From assembly GCA_008015325.1 (NCBI GenBank), contig SSFI01000110.1, positions 1 through 55,072 of the forward strand: a stretch of 55,072 bases of DNA. The letters are read 5' to 3'. The notes under the pieces were generated by a model that saw nothing but the letters and a program-made list of their open reading frames with translations, did no database searches and was not told the DNA's origin. Positions 47,282 to 55,072 of the stretch are shown here, piece by piece. Both the position numbers and the translations under genes were made by a program. Origin of the DNA: Rheinheimera sp. (GTDB taxonomy: Bacteria; Pseudomonadota; Gammaproteobacteria; Enterobacterales; Alteromonadaceae). Positions within the stretch are counted from its first letter, which is position 1, and each line of letters opens with the position of its first letter.

Positions 47282-47314
47282 CCAATAAAAAAGGTGACGT
47301 CAAAAGACGTCACC
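47282..47314 (-). terminator. Strong intrinsic terminator pointing to minus
   Basis: GGTGACGTC (47293-47301) pairs perfectly with GACGTCACC (47306-47314) around AAAA. The T-tract (TTTTTT) lies on the minus side; plus reads ATTCAGG after the stem. It follows the GGDEF-EAL stop by 15 bases and may still end that transcript, but the geometry suits a minus-strand transcript coming from 47315-47540, where no clear minus gene is known. Confidence 0.7.
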
Positions 47315-47542
47315 ATTCAGGCCCCAAAAAATTCGGCAAGGACCAAGGACAAGGATACACAACAACCCAAACGGGTGGCCACAGGAAGAAGCCGCGAGCA
47401 TCTTGCCAGTGCGATGCGGCAAATTTCTGACAGTTCCGTGAAAGATTTATGGCGTGCAATGCTCTGTTGCAATACTGCCGGCAACGTCATCAACCGGTCA
47501 TTTTCGTCGGGCAGACTGGCGCAAATAAAGCCGGAGTCTGAT

Positions 47543-49240
47543 ATGAAGCAGTGGAGTCGTCGCGAGTTTATAAGGTTGTCCGCCATAGTGGCTGCAGCCG
47601 GTGGTTTTAGTACTGTCAGTGGTTGCGTCAGCGCGCCAGCGGCTTCGCTGGTCAGTGCTGAGCCTGAGTTTCCGCTTAGTTTTTTGCATGGCGTCGCCAG
47701 TGGCGATCCGCTGCATGACCGCGTGGTGTTATGGACGCGGGTGACACCGGCAGGCCCGCTTGCTCAGGTGCAGCTGCGGCTCGAAGTCGCCACAGATGCG
47801 GCCTTTCGCAACTTAGTGGTCGCCGCTGATTGCGTGGCGCATGCCGACCAGGATTACTGCGCTAAAGTCGATGCCGCCGGTTTAAGCGCCGGTCAGGCTT
47901 ATTTTTACCGTTTTCGCGCCGGTTCAGTGTCCTCACCGGTAGGCCAGACCCGCACCCTGCCACAAGGCGCTTTAAGCACCGCCCGTTTTGCCGTGGTCAG
48001 CTGCAGTAATTATCCGGCTGGTTATTTTCATGTCTATCAGCAACTGGCGGAACGCAGCGATTTAGACGCGGTGGTCCACCTCGGAGATTATCTGTATGAA
48101 TATGCCGCTGACGGTTATGCCACCGAGCGCGCTGCTGAGTTTGGCCGCTTCTATGCGCCGGATAACCGTTGTGAGTTATTGACGCTGCAGGACTATCGCC
48201 GGCGTTATGCCTGTTACCGCGCCGACGCGGCGCTGCAGCAGTTACACGGTCGCCATCCTTTTTTACTGGTCTGGGATGACCATGAAATCGCCAACGATAT
48301 CTGGACCGGTGGCGCCGAAAACCACAGCCCGGGTGAAGGCGATTTTCAGGCGCGTAAACTGGCAGCGCTGCAGGCATATTACGAATGGCTGCCGATCCGC
48401 CCCCACGTACAGCAAGGCGAGCCGTTGTACCGCAGCCTGGCCTATGGTGATTTAGTTCAACTGTATCTGCTGGACACCCGGGTTTGCGCCCGCAGCCAAT
48501 GGCTGGATTTTCCGCAGTTTCAGCGCGACGGCAAACTGGATGTTGCCGCAATGACCAAAGCGGTGCAGGACCCGACGCGGACCTTGTTGGGGCCCACGCA
48601 GCTGGACTGGCTGAGTCAGGGCTTGACCCAATCCGCTTGCCACTGGCAGGTGCTGGCGCAGCAAGTGCTGATGGCTCGGATGGAATTGCCGGGCGAAGCC
48701 CTGGCGGCTCTCGGTAAACCCGGTCCGGAATTATTGTCGCAACTGCAACAACTGGCTGATTTAAAAGCCCTGCCGACCGAACAGCTGACCTCTGCCCAGC
48801 GAAAAAGGCTGCAAGGCGTGCTGCCATATAATCTTGATGCCTGGGACGGTTTTCCGGTAGAGCGCGAACGCTTGTATCAGCGTTTGCGCGACAGTGGCCG
48901 TCAGGTGCTGGTGTTGGCCGGCGATACACACAACGCCTGGCACAGTGAGCTGAAAAACGCCGCAGGTGAACCGGTGGGGGTTGAGCTGGCGACAGCGTCA
49001 GTGTCATCGCCGGGTATTGAACAGTATCTGCAGCTCGATGAGGCGCAGGCAACACAGTTATCGCGTGTGTTGCCGCAACTGATCGACGAACTCGCCTGGT
49101 GTGAATTGTCGCGGCGCGGTTATTTACTGGTCGAGTTCACTCAGCAGCAGTGCCGTGCCCAGTGGCATCAAATCGCCTCAGTGCATACCACCAAAGCAGA
49201 GTGGCTGGCACCGCATCAGCTGCTGATCGCAAGGCGCTGA
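47543..49240 (+). CDS. phoD: PhoD-type alkaline phosphatase / phosphodiesterase, Tat-exported
   Basis: Metallophosphoesterase of 565 residues. The N-terminus WSRREFIRLSAIVAAAGG is a twin-arginine signal, and TVSGC may be a lipobox (Cys about 29). A PhoD N-terminal beta domain (FLHGVASGDPLHDRVVLWTRVTP) leads to the catalytic part: AVVSCSNYPAGYFHVY, VVHLGDYLYEY, LLVWDDHEIANDIW, and VLVLAGDTHNAW. These carry the Fe/Ca ligands of the PhoD family. ATG 47543 has GGAG eight bases upstream; a longer open frame to 47294 lacks support. No Pho box was recognised upstream. Phosphate scavenging is the likely role. Confidence 0.9.
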   Translation: MKQWSRREFIRLSAIVAAAGGFSTVSGCVSAPAASLVSAEPEFPLSFLHGVASGDPLHDRVVLWTRVTPAGPLAQVQLRLEVATDAAFRNLVVAADCVAHADQDYCAKVDAAGLSAGQAYFYRFRAGSVSSPVGQTRTLPQGALSTARFAVVSCSNYPAGYFHVYQQLAERSDLDAVVHLGDYLYEYAADGYATERAAEFGRFYAPDNRCELLTLQDYRRRYACYRADAALQQLHGRHPFLLVWDDHEIANDIWTGGAENHSPGEGDFQARKLAALQAYYEWLPIRPHVQQGEPLYRSLAYGDLVQLYLLDTRVCARSQWLDFPQFQRDGKLDVAAMTKAVQDPTRTLLGPTQLDWLSQGLTQSACHWQVLAQQVLMARMELPGEALAALGKPGPELLSQLQQLADLKALPTEQLTSAQRKRLQGVLPYNLDAWDGFPVERERLYQRLRDSGRQVLVLAGDTHNAWHSELKNAAGEPVGVELATASVSSPGIEQYLQLDEAQATQLSRVLPQLIDELAWCELSRRGYLLVEFTQQQCRAQWHQIASVHTTKAEWLAPHQLLIARR

Positions 49241-49248
49241 CTAGATGC

Positions 49249-49281
49249 GCACAGCGGGAACCGGTTGATCCCCCGCTGTGC
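49249..49281. terminator. Possible bidirectional terminator or dyad between phoD and the fructokinase
   Basis: GCACAGCGGG (49249-49258) pairs perfectly with CCCGCTGTGC (49272-49281) around 13 bases. No T-tract follows on either strand, so termination efficiency is doubtful. Confidence 0.45.
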
Positions 49282-49351
49282 AACTGCATTCTTGTCTTGT
49301 CGGTGTGGTTTTGGCATCACACAAGGTTCAGCTGCAAATCTGAAGCCGGCG

Positions 49352-50290
49352 TTAGCAAACTGCCAGCGCTTGGTCCAACGTTGCTTTATCCGGCGGCTGA
49401 CAGCCGGTTTTGGCAATATTCAGACTGGCGGCGAGGCAGGCGCGTTTTAGTGCGTTTTGGCACAAGGCTAAATCTAAATCAGTGAGCGCTTGATTTGTCG
49501 GATGTAACTGCAGCAACTGCACTAACAGATTGGCAAAAAAGGTATCGCCGGCGCCGACGGTGTCGATAAAAACCGTCGGTTGAATCACAGGCTGGGAAAT
49601 GACCTGGCTGCCCAGATACAGGCTCGCGCCTTCAGCCCCACAAGTCAGCGCCAACAGCGCCTCTGGCGCCTGCGCGCGGATTTTTCCGACCGCGCTTTGC
49701 AGGCTGAGCGCCGGATAAAGTGCTGCTAAATCCTCATCACTGGCTTTGATATAGTCGGCAAGTGTCAGCACCTGTTCAATCACAGCGCGATAAGCATCGA
49801 CATCACTGACAAATTGCAAACGCACATTGATATCGACACTGAGCCGGATGCCACGTTGTTTGGCGGCCTGTAACACCGGGATTAATTTCCCGGCATCTTG
49901 CGGCTCCAGCGCCAGCGACCCGGTATGCAGAATACGGCAGTCTGCTGGTAACGCCGCGATCAGCTGCTCAGCAGTGTAATCCCGGTCGGCAATGCCCTGA
50001 CGGTAAAGGCTGTAGCTGGGCTGGCCGCCAGCGTCGATGCGGACAAAAGCCAGAGAACTGGGGGCTTTGGATGCCTGCGGAAAATCGGCGCTGACGCCAT
50101 GGCTTTGCAGTAACTGGCGGAATGCGTCGCCAAAAGCGTCTGACGACAACGGTGACAGATAGCTGACCGGCACCTGCTGCAACGCACAGGCGATGGCCAG
50201 ATTTAACGGTGAGCCGCCGGTTTTCGCGACAAAACGGCCGTCTGCTTCGCTGAAAATATCAATGACGTTCTCGCCAATCACCGCAATCAT
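49352..50290 (-). CDS. PfkB-family carbohydrate kinase, probable fructokinase
   Basis: Sugar kinase of 312 residues. It opens MIAVIGENVIDIF, then KTGGSPLNLAIACALQ (first PfkB signature region), LALTCGAEGASLY, and the catalytic signature IDTVGAGDTFFANLL with its aspartate. This form (GE..ID, GG-PLN) is typical of bacterial fructokinases acting on free fructose; other ketohexoses are possible. GAGGAG precedes ATG 50290 by six bases. No transporter or hydrolase for fructose or sucrose is adjacent. It is not part of the GalNAc operon 18 kb away. Confidence 0.85.
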   Translation of the reverse strand: MIAVIGENVIDIFSEADGRFVAKTGGSPLNLAIACALQQVPVSYLSPLSSDAFGDAFRQLLQSHGVSADFPQASKAPSSLAFVRIDAGGQPSYSLYRQGIADRDYTAEQLIAALPADCRILHTGSLALEPQDAGKLIPVLQAAKQRGIRLSVDINVRLQFVSDVDAYRAVIEQVLTLADYIKASDEDLAALYPALSLQSAVGKIRAQAPEALLALTCGAEGASLYLGSQVISQPVIQPTVFIDTVGAGDTFFANLLVQLLQLHPTNQALTDLDLALCQNALKRACLAASLNIAKTGCQPPDKATLDQALAVC

Positions 50291-50431
50291 GTTGTTCTCC
50301 TCAGGGGTTGTGCTCTGGCAGCTTAATTAATCACATTATGTTATTAAAGGGGCTGCTGCAAATATTTTTGCTGCCATGTGGCGCAGGCTGTTGCTGCGGC
50401 CTGTTAGTAGAGTTTTTAAAAAAATAACCAA

Positions 50432-50453
50432 TTGAAAAATAATAACTTTTCAA
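50432..50453. promoter_or_regulatory. AT-rich dyad upstream of the fructokinase
   Basis: TTGAAAA (50432-50438) faces TTTTCAA (50447-50453) across 8 bases in the 254-base gap between the fructokinase and the 113-residue gene. It could be an operator; the rest of the gap shows nothing specific. Confidence 0.3.
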
Positions 50454-50544
50454 ATGGCGGCGCGTTGGGGTGGCACTTTGCATTCAAGTTTAGCGGCCTG
50501 ACTCCGATACAGCAGTATCAGCAGTTTGAATAAGGACCCGCATC

Positions 50545-50886
50545 ATGACCGAGCATCTTCGTTTACAACGCATCCGCGACATCGGTTTCCGCTTACAGGA
50601 GCTGCAATTAATCCGGGTGCAGGCTGGTGCTTCTTATGCAGTGTCCACGCTGAATTTTCTGTTTCAACTCTACCGTTTACCCAAACCAACAGGTCTGACT
50701 CTGGAGCAGGCGCTGAGCCAGCTTGGCAGCGCCGTCATTGCCAGACATCAGCTGCCTTATGCCCGCCTCAGTGTTGATGGCGTGCTGCAATTTTTCAGTC
50801 AGCGCTTTCAGGTCAGCCACAGTACGCTGCAACATCCCAGCTATCGCCGCCGCGAACGTCAGTCAGGAATGTTGGCACAAATCTGA
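50545..50886 (+). CDS. Small protein of unknown function
   Basis: I do not recognise this 113-residue basic soluble protein (MTEHLRLQRIRDIGFRLQEL at the start). It has no signal peptide, membrane helix or metal motif. The N-terminal half looks helical and the C-terminal half ends in a positively charged YRRRERQ segment. AAGGAC lies about ten bases before ATG 50545. Codon use resembles the neighbours. It stands between divergent fructokinase and a solute-binding protein, 49 bases before the latter. Confidence 0.5.
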   Translation: MTEHLRLQRIRDIGFRLQELQLIRVQAGASYAVSTLNFLFQLYRLPKPTGLTLEQALSQLGSAVIARHQLPYARLSVDGVLQFFSQRFQVSHSTLQHPSYRRRERQSGMLAQI

Positions 50887-50935
50887 CTGGTCAGCAGACG
50901 CCTGAAGGCGTAGACTGCTGAAAAAAAACACAGGA

Positions 50936-51715
50936 ATGGAAGCGGTGCGCAGCAACAAGATGAAGTTGAGCCTGACGTTAATTGGGCTGTTTTTAGTCAC
51001 AACAACTGCCAGTGCGAAAGACCAGATTCTGACCGCCGTCGATGGCGCTTTTATTACGCCTCCCGCCATTATCCGCGCCCAAGACCCGCAACAACAATCC
51101 GGTTACCTCATCGATATCTACCGTGAACTAAGCCAGCAACTTGGCATGCAACTGCGGTTAAAATCTTTTGATCGCGCCGCCATCGCAGGCGCCTTACTGA
51201 AAAGCGAAGCCGACATCTATTGCCGCGCCAATCCGGCCTGGTATCCGGAACCCTTATTACGCTGGAGTCCGCCGCTGTTTGCTTACGCCGATGTCGTACT
51301 CAGTGAAAAGCCCCTGCCGGATTTAACGGCGCTGAGCGGTCCAGACAGTGTTATTGCGACAGTTGACGGTTATAAGTACCCGCAAATAGAACCGTTGTTT
51401 CGCAATAACAGCCTCAAAAGAGCCGATTATCTGTCCCCGGAAGAAGCCGCAGCCGCTTTTTTGGCTGGCAAAGCGGACGCGGTAGTGATGTCAGAAGTGG
51501 AAGCGCATTATTTATTGCCAGTGAATCGGCTACAGCAACTGGAGCTGGCGCATTATCAGGTACATTGTGTCTATTCACCACGTTTAAGACCGCTGCAGCG
51601 TCAGCTGCTGGATAATTACATCAATGCCCGCGCCAGCCAGGGCCAGTTTAAGGCATTGTTGCAAAAATACAGCTGGCAGTTCAGTGTTAAACCGCCGGCA
51701 AAAACCGGCTTATAA
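50936..51715 (+). CDS. Periplasmic solute-binding protein, family 3 (orphan)
   Basis: Exported protein of up to 259 residues. The signal peptide is MKLSLTLIGLFLVTTTASA, starting at internal ATG 50960; ATG 50936 touches its AGGA site and GTG 50945 has the better spacing, so the start is uncertain. The mature part has family 3 marks: SGYLIDIYRELSQQLGMQLRL, LLKSEADIYCRANPAWYPEP, WSPPLFAYADVV, VIATVDGYKYPQIE, EEAAAAFLAGKADAVVMSEVEAHY, and C-terminal LDNYINARASQGQF. No ABC partners adjoin. The stop overlaps that of the convergent efflux gene by six bases. Confidence 0.75.
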   Translation: MEAVRSNKMKLSLTLIGLFLVTTTASAKDQILTAVDGAFITPPAIIRAQDPQQQSGYLIDIYRELSQQLGMQLRLKSFDRAAIAGALLKSEADIYCRANPAWYPEPLLRWSPPLFAYADVVLSEKPLPDLTALSGPDSVIATVDGYKYPQIEPLFRNNSLKRADYLSPEEAAAAFLAGKADAVVMSEVEAHYLLPVNRLQQLELAHYQVHCVYSPRLRPLQRQLLDNYINARASQGQFKALLQKYSWQFSVKPPAKTGL

Positions 51716-53068
51716 CACGATACCTGCAGCAAATTGCTGATATAAACCCACCATCTGCTGATAGTTCGCCAGATTGAGACGGGCGGCCTGATCCCGTGCG
51801 CTCAGCAGTTCACGCTCGGCATCGAGTAACTGCAGAAAATCCGCCATACCACTCTGGTAGCGCAGCTGTGTCAGCCGCACCGCCTCGCTGCTCGCTGCAA
51901 GTTGTTGCTGCTGCAGTAACTGGGCGCGCCGGCCCTGGTTATACGCATCCAGACTGCCTTTGAGGTCGCGCACGACGTCAAACACCAAAGCGCGGTATTG
52001 CTGCAGCGCGACTTCAGCACCAGCGCTGCTGGCGTCGATGCGATCGGCCACAGACCAGGGATCTGCCGCCGGCAGGCTTAAACTCGGCGCCAGGCTCCAG
52101 CTTTGTTGCTCACTACCGGTCTTAATACTGCCAAGCGAGACAAATCCAAGAAAGCCCTGCAGCGACAACTGCGGATACCAGGCGGCTTTATCAATCGCCA
52201 GCTGCGTATGCGCTTTGGCCAGTTGTCGCTCAGCAATCGCTAAATCAGGCCGTTTTGCCAATACATCCTGCCACTGCGCCAGCGCCAGCGGCTGACTGAA
52301 TTGCGGCAGGCTGCGTTTGGCAAGTCTCACTTCTGTTTGTGCCGTCAGCGCGGCCAGCGCCAGCTGCGCCTGCGATTGCTGTAAGTAAAGCGCCGGCAAC
52401 CCGGCTTCGACCTGATAAATCTGCGCTTGTAACCGTGTCAGTTCCAGCGCCGACGCACTGCCGGCATCCAGCTGCGCCTGCACTATTGAGCGGGTTTTTG
52501 CCAGGTTGGCGAGGTTGGCCTGTGCTACATCAATTTGCAGCTGTGCACCCAGCCAGTCGCCATAGTGCCGGGCGACTTGCGTCAGCACCGCCAGTTGCAG
52601 TTCCTGCAGACGCAACACGGCGATGTCGCGGTCCTGCTGTGCCGCTTGTTCAGCCAGTGCGACCGCACCGGATAAATCCAGCTGCCAGCTTACACTGACG
52701 CCTTGTTGATAACGGCTCGACACCACACCATCTTTGCCTTGCTGCGAACGTTCCATACCTGCCGTTGCGGTTGGCTTTGGCAAATCATTGTCGTCGGCAT
52801 CATTTTGCAGTGCGGTATAACGTTTTACATTAGCGCTGGCGGCCAGCAGGCTGGCGTTTTGCGCGCCGGCCTGCTGTAACAATGCCATCAGTTGCGGGTC
52901 GTGCAGTTGTTGCCACCAATCAGCTGGCTTTACCACCAGCTGATATTGCGCTGGTAGCGGCTGCTCAGCAGTCAGCTGCGTTGGTGCCTGATACTGGCTG
53001 CTGACACAGCCGCCAAGGCTCAGACTGAGCAGCAGGGCAAGGGCCGATGGACGAAACAAATTAGTCAT
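51710..53068 (-). CDS. RND efflux outer-membrane lipoprotein (NodT/OprM type)
   Basis: TolC-family outer-membrane channel of 452 residues. A lipoprotein signal (ALALLLSLSLGGC) puts an acylated cysteine at about residue 21. The two TolC-type repeats are rich in long helices with Gln and Ala (for example LRLQELQLAVLTQVARHYGDWL and a matching C-terminal half with LTQLRYQSGMADFLQLLDAERELL). It overlaps the upstream RND pump gene by eight bases, so the pump and exit channel are one operon; a membrane-fusion protein gene is probably upstream beyond the window. Confidence 0.9.
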   Translation of the reverse strand: MTNLFRPSALALLLSLSLGGCVSSQYQAPTQLTAEQPLPAQYQLVVKPADWWQQLHDPQLMALLQQAGAQNASLLAASANVKRYTALQNDADDNDLPKPTATAGMERSQQGKDGVVSSRYQQGVSVSWQLDLSGAVALAEQAAQQDRDIAVLRLQELQLAVLTQVARHYGDWLGAQLQIDVAQANLANLAKTRSIVQAQLDAGSASALELTRLQAQIYQVEAGLPALYLQQSQAQLALAALTAQTEVRLAKRSLPQFSQPLALAQWQDVLAKRPDLAIAERQLAKAHTQLAIDKAAWYPQLSLQGFLGFVSLGSIKTGSEQQSWSLAPSLSLPAADPWSVADRIDASSAGAEVALQQYRALVFDVVRDLKGSLDAYNQGRRAQLLQQQQLAASSEAVRLTQLRYQSGMADFLQLLDAERELLSARDQAARLNLANYQQMVGLYQQFAAGIVL

Positions 53069-55072
53069 GAGTCACCCCGATATGCACAGGCAGGTTGGTT
53101 TCTTCGGTATTTTTTGCCGGTTTTTTGCCGGCCAGCATGGTGTAGAACAATGGTGTCAGCAGCAGGCCAAAGAAGGTCACGCCAATCATGCCAGCAAACA
53201 CCGCCACGCCCATGGCCTGACGCATTTCGGCACCTGCACCGCTACTGAATACCAGTGGCACTACGCCCATTACAAAGGCAATCGACGTCATCAGAATTGG
53301 CCGTAACCGTAAACGCGCCGCTTCCTGCACTGCCTGCAGTGCAGTCATGCCATGCTGTTGTTTTTCCCGGGCGAACTCGACAATCAGGATGGCGTTTTTG
53401 GTCGCTAAACCCACCAATACAATCAAGCCAATTTGCGTGAAGATGTTGTTGTCACCACCAAAGATCCAGACGCCAATCATCGCGGACAACAGCGTCATCG
53501 GCACAATCAGCAGGATGGCGAGCGGCAAACGCAGGCTTTCATACAAGGCGGCGAGCACCATGAAGACCAACAACAACACCAGCGGGAACACCAGATATTC
53601 CGCATGACCGGCCAGAATTTGCTGATAAGTCAGCTCAGTCCACTCATAGCTGATGCCAGGTGGCAAAGTCTCGGCCAGAATTTTTTCAATAGCCGCCCGC
53701 GCTTCACCACTGCTGTAGCCCGGTGCTGGCCCACCGTTAATTTCTGCGGTGGTAAAGCCGTTGTAATGCATGACGCGGTCAGGACCTGCGCTATGGTTCA
53801 CGGTCACAAAACTACCGATCGGTACCAGTTCACCATGCTGGTTATTCACTTTCAGATTGGCAATTTGCGCCGGATCCTGCCGGAAGGCTTCATCTGCCTG
53901 CACATTGACCTGATAAGTGCGGCCAAACTGGTTAAAGTCGTTGGCATAAGTACCGCCTAAATAACCCTGCAGCGTCGCAAACAAATCATCTAATGACACA
54001 CCCTGCGCTTTGGCTTTGACCCGGTCGACATCCAAATCCAGCTGCGGCACATTAACCTGATAACCCGAGAATACGCCGGCCAATTCCGGTGTTTGCCAGG
54101 CTTTCATCTGCACCGCCATCGTCACTTTGTACAGCTCTTCATACCCAAGGTTGGCTTTGTCTTCAAGCTGCAGACGGAAACCGCCGATAGTGCCAAGACC
54201 CTGCACCGGTGGTGGTGGGAAGATGGCGATAAAGGCGTCCTGAATGCCGGCAAACTGGGCGTTTAAGTCGGCAGCAATAGCGCCGGCTGACATGGACGGG
54301 TCTTGCCGTTCACTGAAATCTTTTAACGGCGTAAACACAATGCCGGCGTTCGGACTATTGGTGAACCCGTTGATCGACAGGCCAGGGAAAGCGACAGAGT
54401 GCGCTACACCCGGATGTTTCAGCGCGATTTCTGACATCTTTTTAATCACAGCTTCAGTACGCTCCAGCGAGGCAGCGTCCGGCAACTGGGCAAAAGCCAC
54501 CAGATATTGTTTGTCTTGCTGCGGTACATAACCGGTTGGTGTGTTGGCAAAAATGCCACCGGTTAAACCTAACAGGCCCAGATATAACACGCCGGTAATA
54601 CCACCAAAACGAATGATTTTGCTGACCGCTTTGCCATAACGTTCACTGCCACGGGCAAACAACCGGTTAAATGGCTTGAACACCAGACGACCAAATAACT
54701 TATCGAGCAGCACTGTCAGTTTATCCGGGGCGGCACCATGTGGTTTTAACAGCAGGGCAGCTAACGCCGGGCTTAACGTCAGCGAGTTCAGCGCAGAAAT
54801 CACCGTTGAAATAGTGATAGTCAGCGCAAACTGTTTATAAAACTGGCCGGTGAGACCGGTCATAAAAGCGGTCGGCACAAACACCGCAGCCAGCACCAGC
54901 GTGGTCGCAATAATTGGGCCTGTGACTTCTTTCATCGCTTGCTGCGTGGCGGCAAGTGGCGACAAACCGGCTTCGATATTGCGCTCGACGTTTTCCACCA
55001 CGACGATGGCGTCGTCGACAACAATACCGATGGCAAGTACCAGACCAAATAAGCTCAGCGCGTTCAGCGAAA
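53061..55072 (-). CDS. RND multidrug efflux pump, HAE1/AcrB type (N-terminal part outside the window)
   Basis: Inner-membrane proton-drug antiporter. About 670 C-terminal residues are visible; the frame runs off the right edge. It begins in helix 4, SLNALSLFGLVLAIGIVVDDAIV, with the paired proton-relay aspartates; the matching lysine lies in LVGLATKNAILIVEFAREK. FVPTAFMTGLTGQFYKQFALT, PVQGLGTIGGFRLQ and the C-terminal RLRPILMTSIAFVMGVVPLV are typical of AcrB/MexB. The gene overlaps the outer-membrane partner by eight bases. Substrates cannot be told from sequence. Confidence 0.93.
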   Translation of the reverse strand, partial: SLNALSLFGLVLAIGIVVDDAIVVVENVERNIEAGLSPLAATQQAMKEVTGPIIATTLVLAAVFVPTAFMTGLTGQFYKQFALTITISTVISALNSLTLSPALAALLLKPHGAAPDKLTVLLDKLFGRLVFKPFNRLFARGSERYGKAVSKIIRFGGITGVLYLGLLGLTGGIFANTPTGYVPQQDKQYLVAFAQLPDAASLERTEAVIKKMSEIALKHPGVAHSVAFPGLSINGFTNSPNAGIVFTPLKDFSERQDPSMSAGAIAADLNAQFAGIQDAFIAIFPPPPVQGLGTIGGFRLQLEDKANLGYEELYKVTMAVQMKAWQTPELAGVFSGYQVNVPQLDLDVDRVKAKAQGVSLDDLFATLQGYLGGTYANDFNQFGRTYQVNVQADEAFRQDPAQIANLKVNNQHGELVPIGSFVTVNHSAGPDRVMHYNGFTTAEINGGPAPGYSSGEARAAIEKILAETLPPGISYEWTELTYQQILAGHAEYLVFPLVLLLVFMVLAALYESLRLPLAILLIVPMTLLSAMIGVWIFGGDNNIFTQIGLIVLVGLATKNAILIVEFAREKQQHGMTALQAVQEAARLRLRPILMTSIAFVMGVVPLVFSSGAGAEMRQAMGVAVFAGMIGVTFFGLLLTPLFYTMLAGKKPAKNTEETNLPVHIGVTHD

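Noticed and set aside
47294..47542. Plus-strand N-terminal extension of phoD
   Set aside because: It contains no signal-peptide features and reads through the terminator stem; the Tat signal begins at ATG 47543.
49352..50290. Fructokinase as part of the GalNAc pathway (tagatose-6-P kinase)
   Set aside because: It is 18 kb away on the other strand and has fructokinase-like motifs; no sequence evidence ties it to the aga genes.

Overview
The window looks like a chromosomal segment of a gammaproteobacterium. Gene content points to the Alteromonadales or a Rheinheimera/Shewanella-like relative: an E. coli-type ampD-ampE / pdhR-aceE-aceF-lpdA block beside nadC, a CarB-type TonB-dependent receptor, a DUF2789 gene, many c-di-GMP proteins and several solo family-3 solute-binding proteins. 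This placement is inferred from gene content; no marker gene was searched. There is no prophage, plasmid backbone, CRISPR array, rRNA or tRNA that I could see.

Layout. 1-245: cut-off end of an IS10-like insertion sequence. 550-3620: nadC and a retropepsin-like protease on minus, divergent from ampD-ampE. 3658-10800: a 52-bp perfect palindrome, two PdhR boxes, pdhR, aceE, aceF and lpdA with its own promoter, which together form the pyruvate dehydrogenase complex. 10900-13530: kbl-tdh (threonine to glycine) behind a nested stem-loop leader, with a MITE-like element between tdh and its terminator. 13700-20005: a solute-binding protein, a TPR-GGDEF protein, an unknown membrane-anchored protein, DUF2789 and an exported leucyl aminopeptidase. 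20156-31146: a GalNAc-type glycan locus. A TonB receptor and an exported GH31 enzyme (probable alpha-N-acetylgalactosaminidase) on minus diverge from agaR-agaZ-agaS-agaK on plus. 31132-38394: a frameshifted hydrolase, a TonB-like proline-rich protein, a second solute-binding protein, a small lipoprotein, an HDOD/Crp pair, an Mpo1-like membrane protein and an M20 peptidase. 38677-47277: a signalling block of a four-PAS hybrid histidine kinase, a PleD-like diguanylate cyclase, a second MITE copy and a GGDEF-EAL protein. 47543-55072: PhoD-type phosphatase, fructokinase, a small unknown protein, a third solute-binding protein, and the outer-membrane and inner-membrane parts of an RND efflux system that runs off the window.

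How the genes work together. The pdh block is autoregulated by PdhR. In the GalNAc locus the receptor would import glycans, GH31 would release terminal alpha-GalNAc in the periplasm, AgaK would phosphorylate the sugar, AgaS would deaminate/isomerise GalN-6-P and AgaZ would act at the tagatose-phosphate stage, under AgaR. A deacetylase, an inner-membrane permease and a catalytic aldolase are not in the window.

The strongest unusual signals are: (i) the GalNAc locus with a GH31 enzyme of non-classical active-site sequence; (ii) a 19-nt insertion in the hydrolase that creates a perfect 20-bp-arm palindrome and exactly explains the frameshift; (iii) two MITE copies differing by exactly 105 bp bounded by 10-bp direct repeats; (iv) the nested hairpin leader of kbl-tdh.
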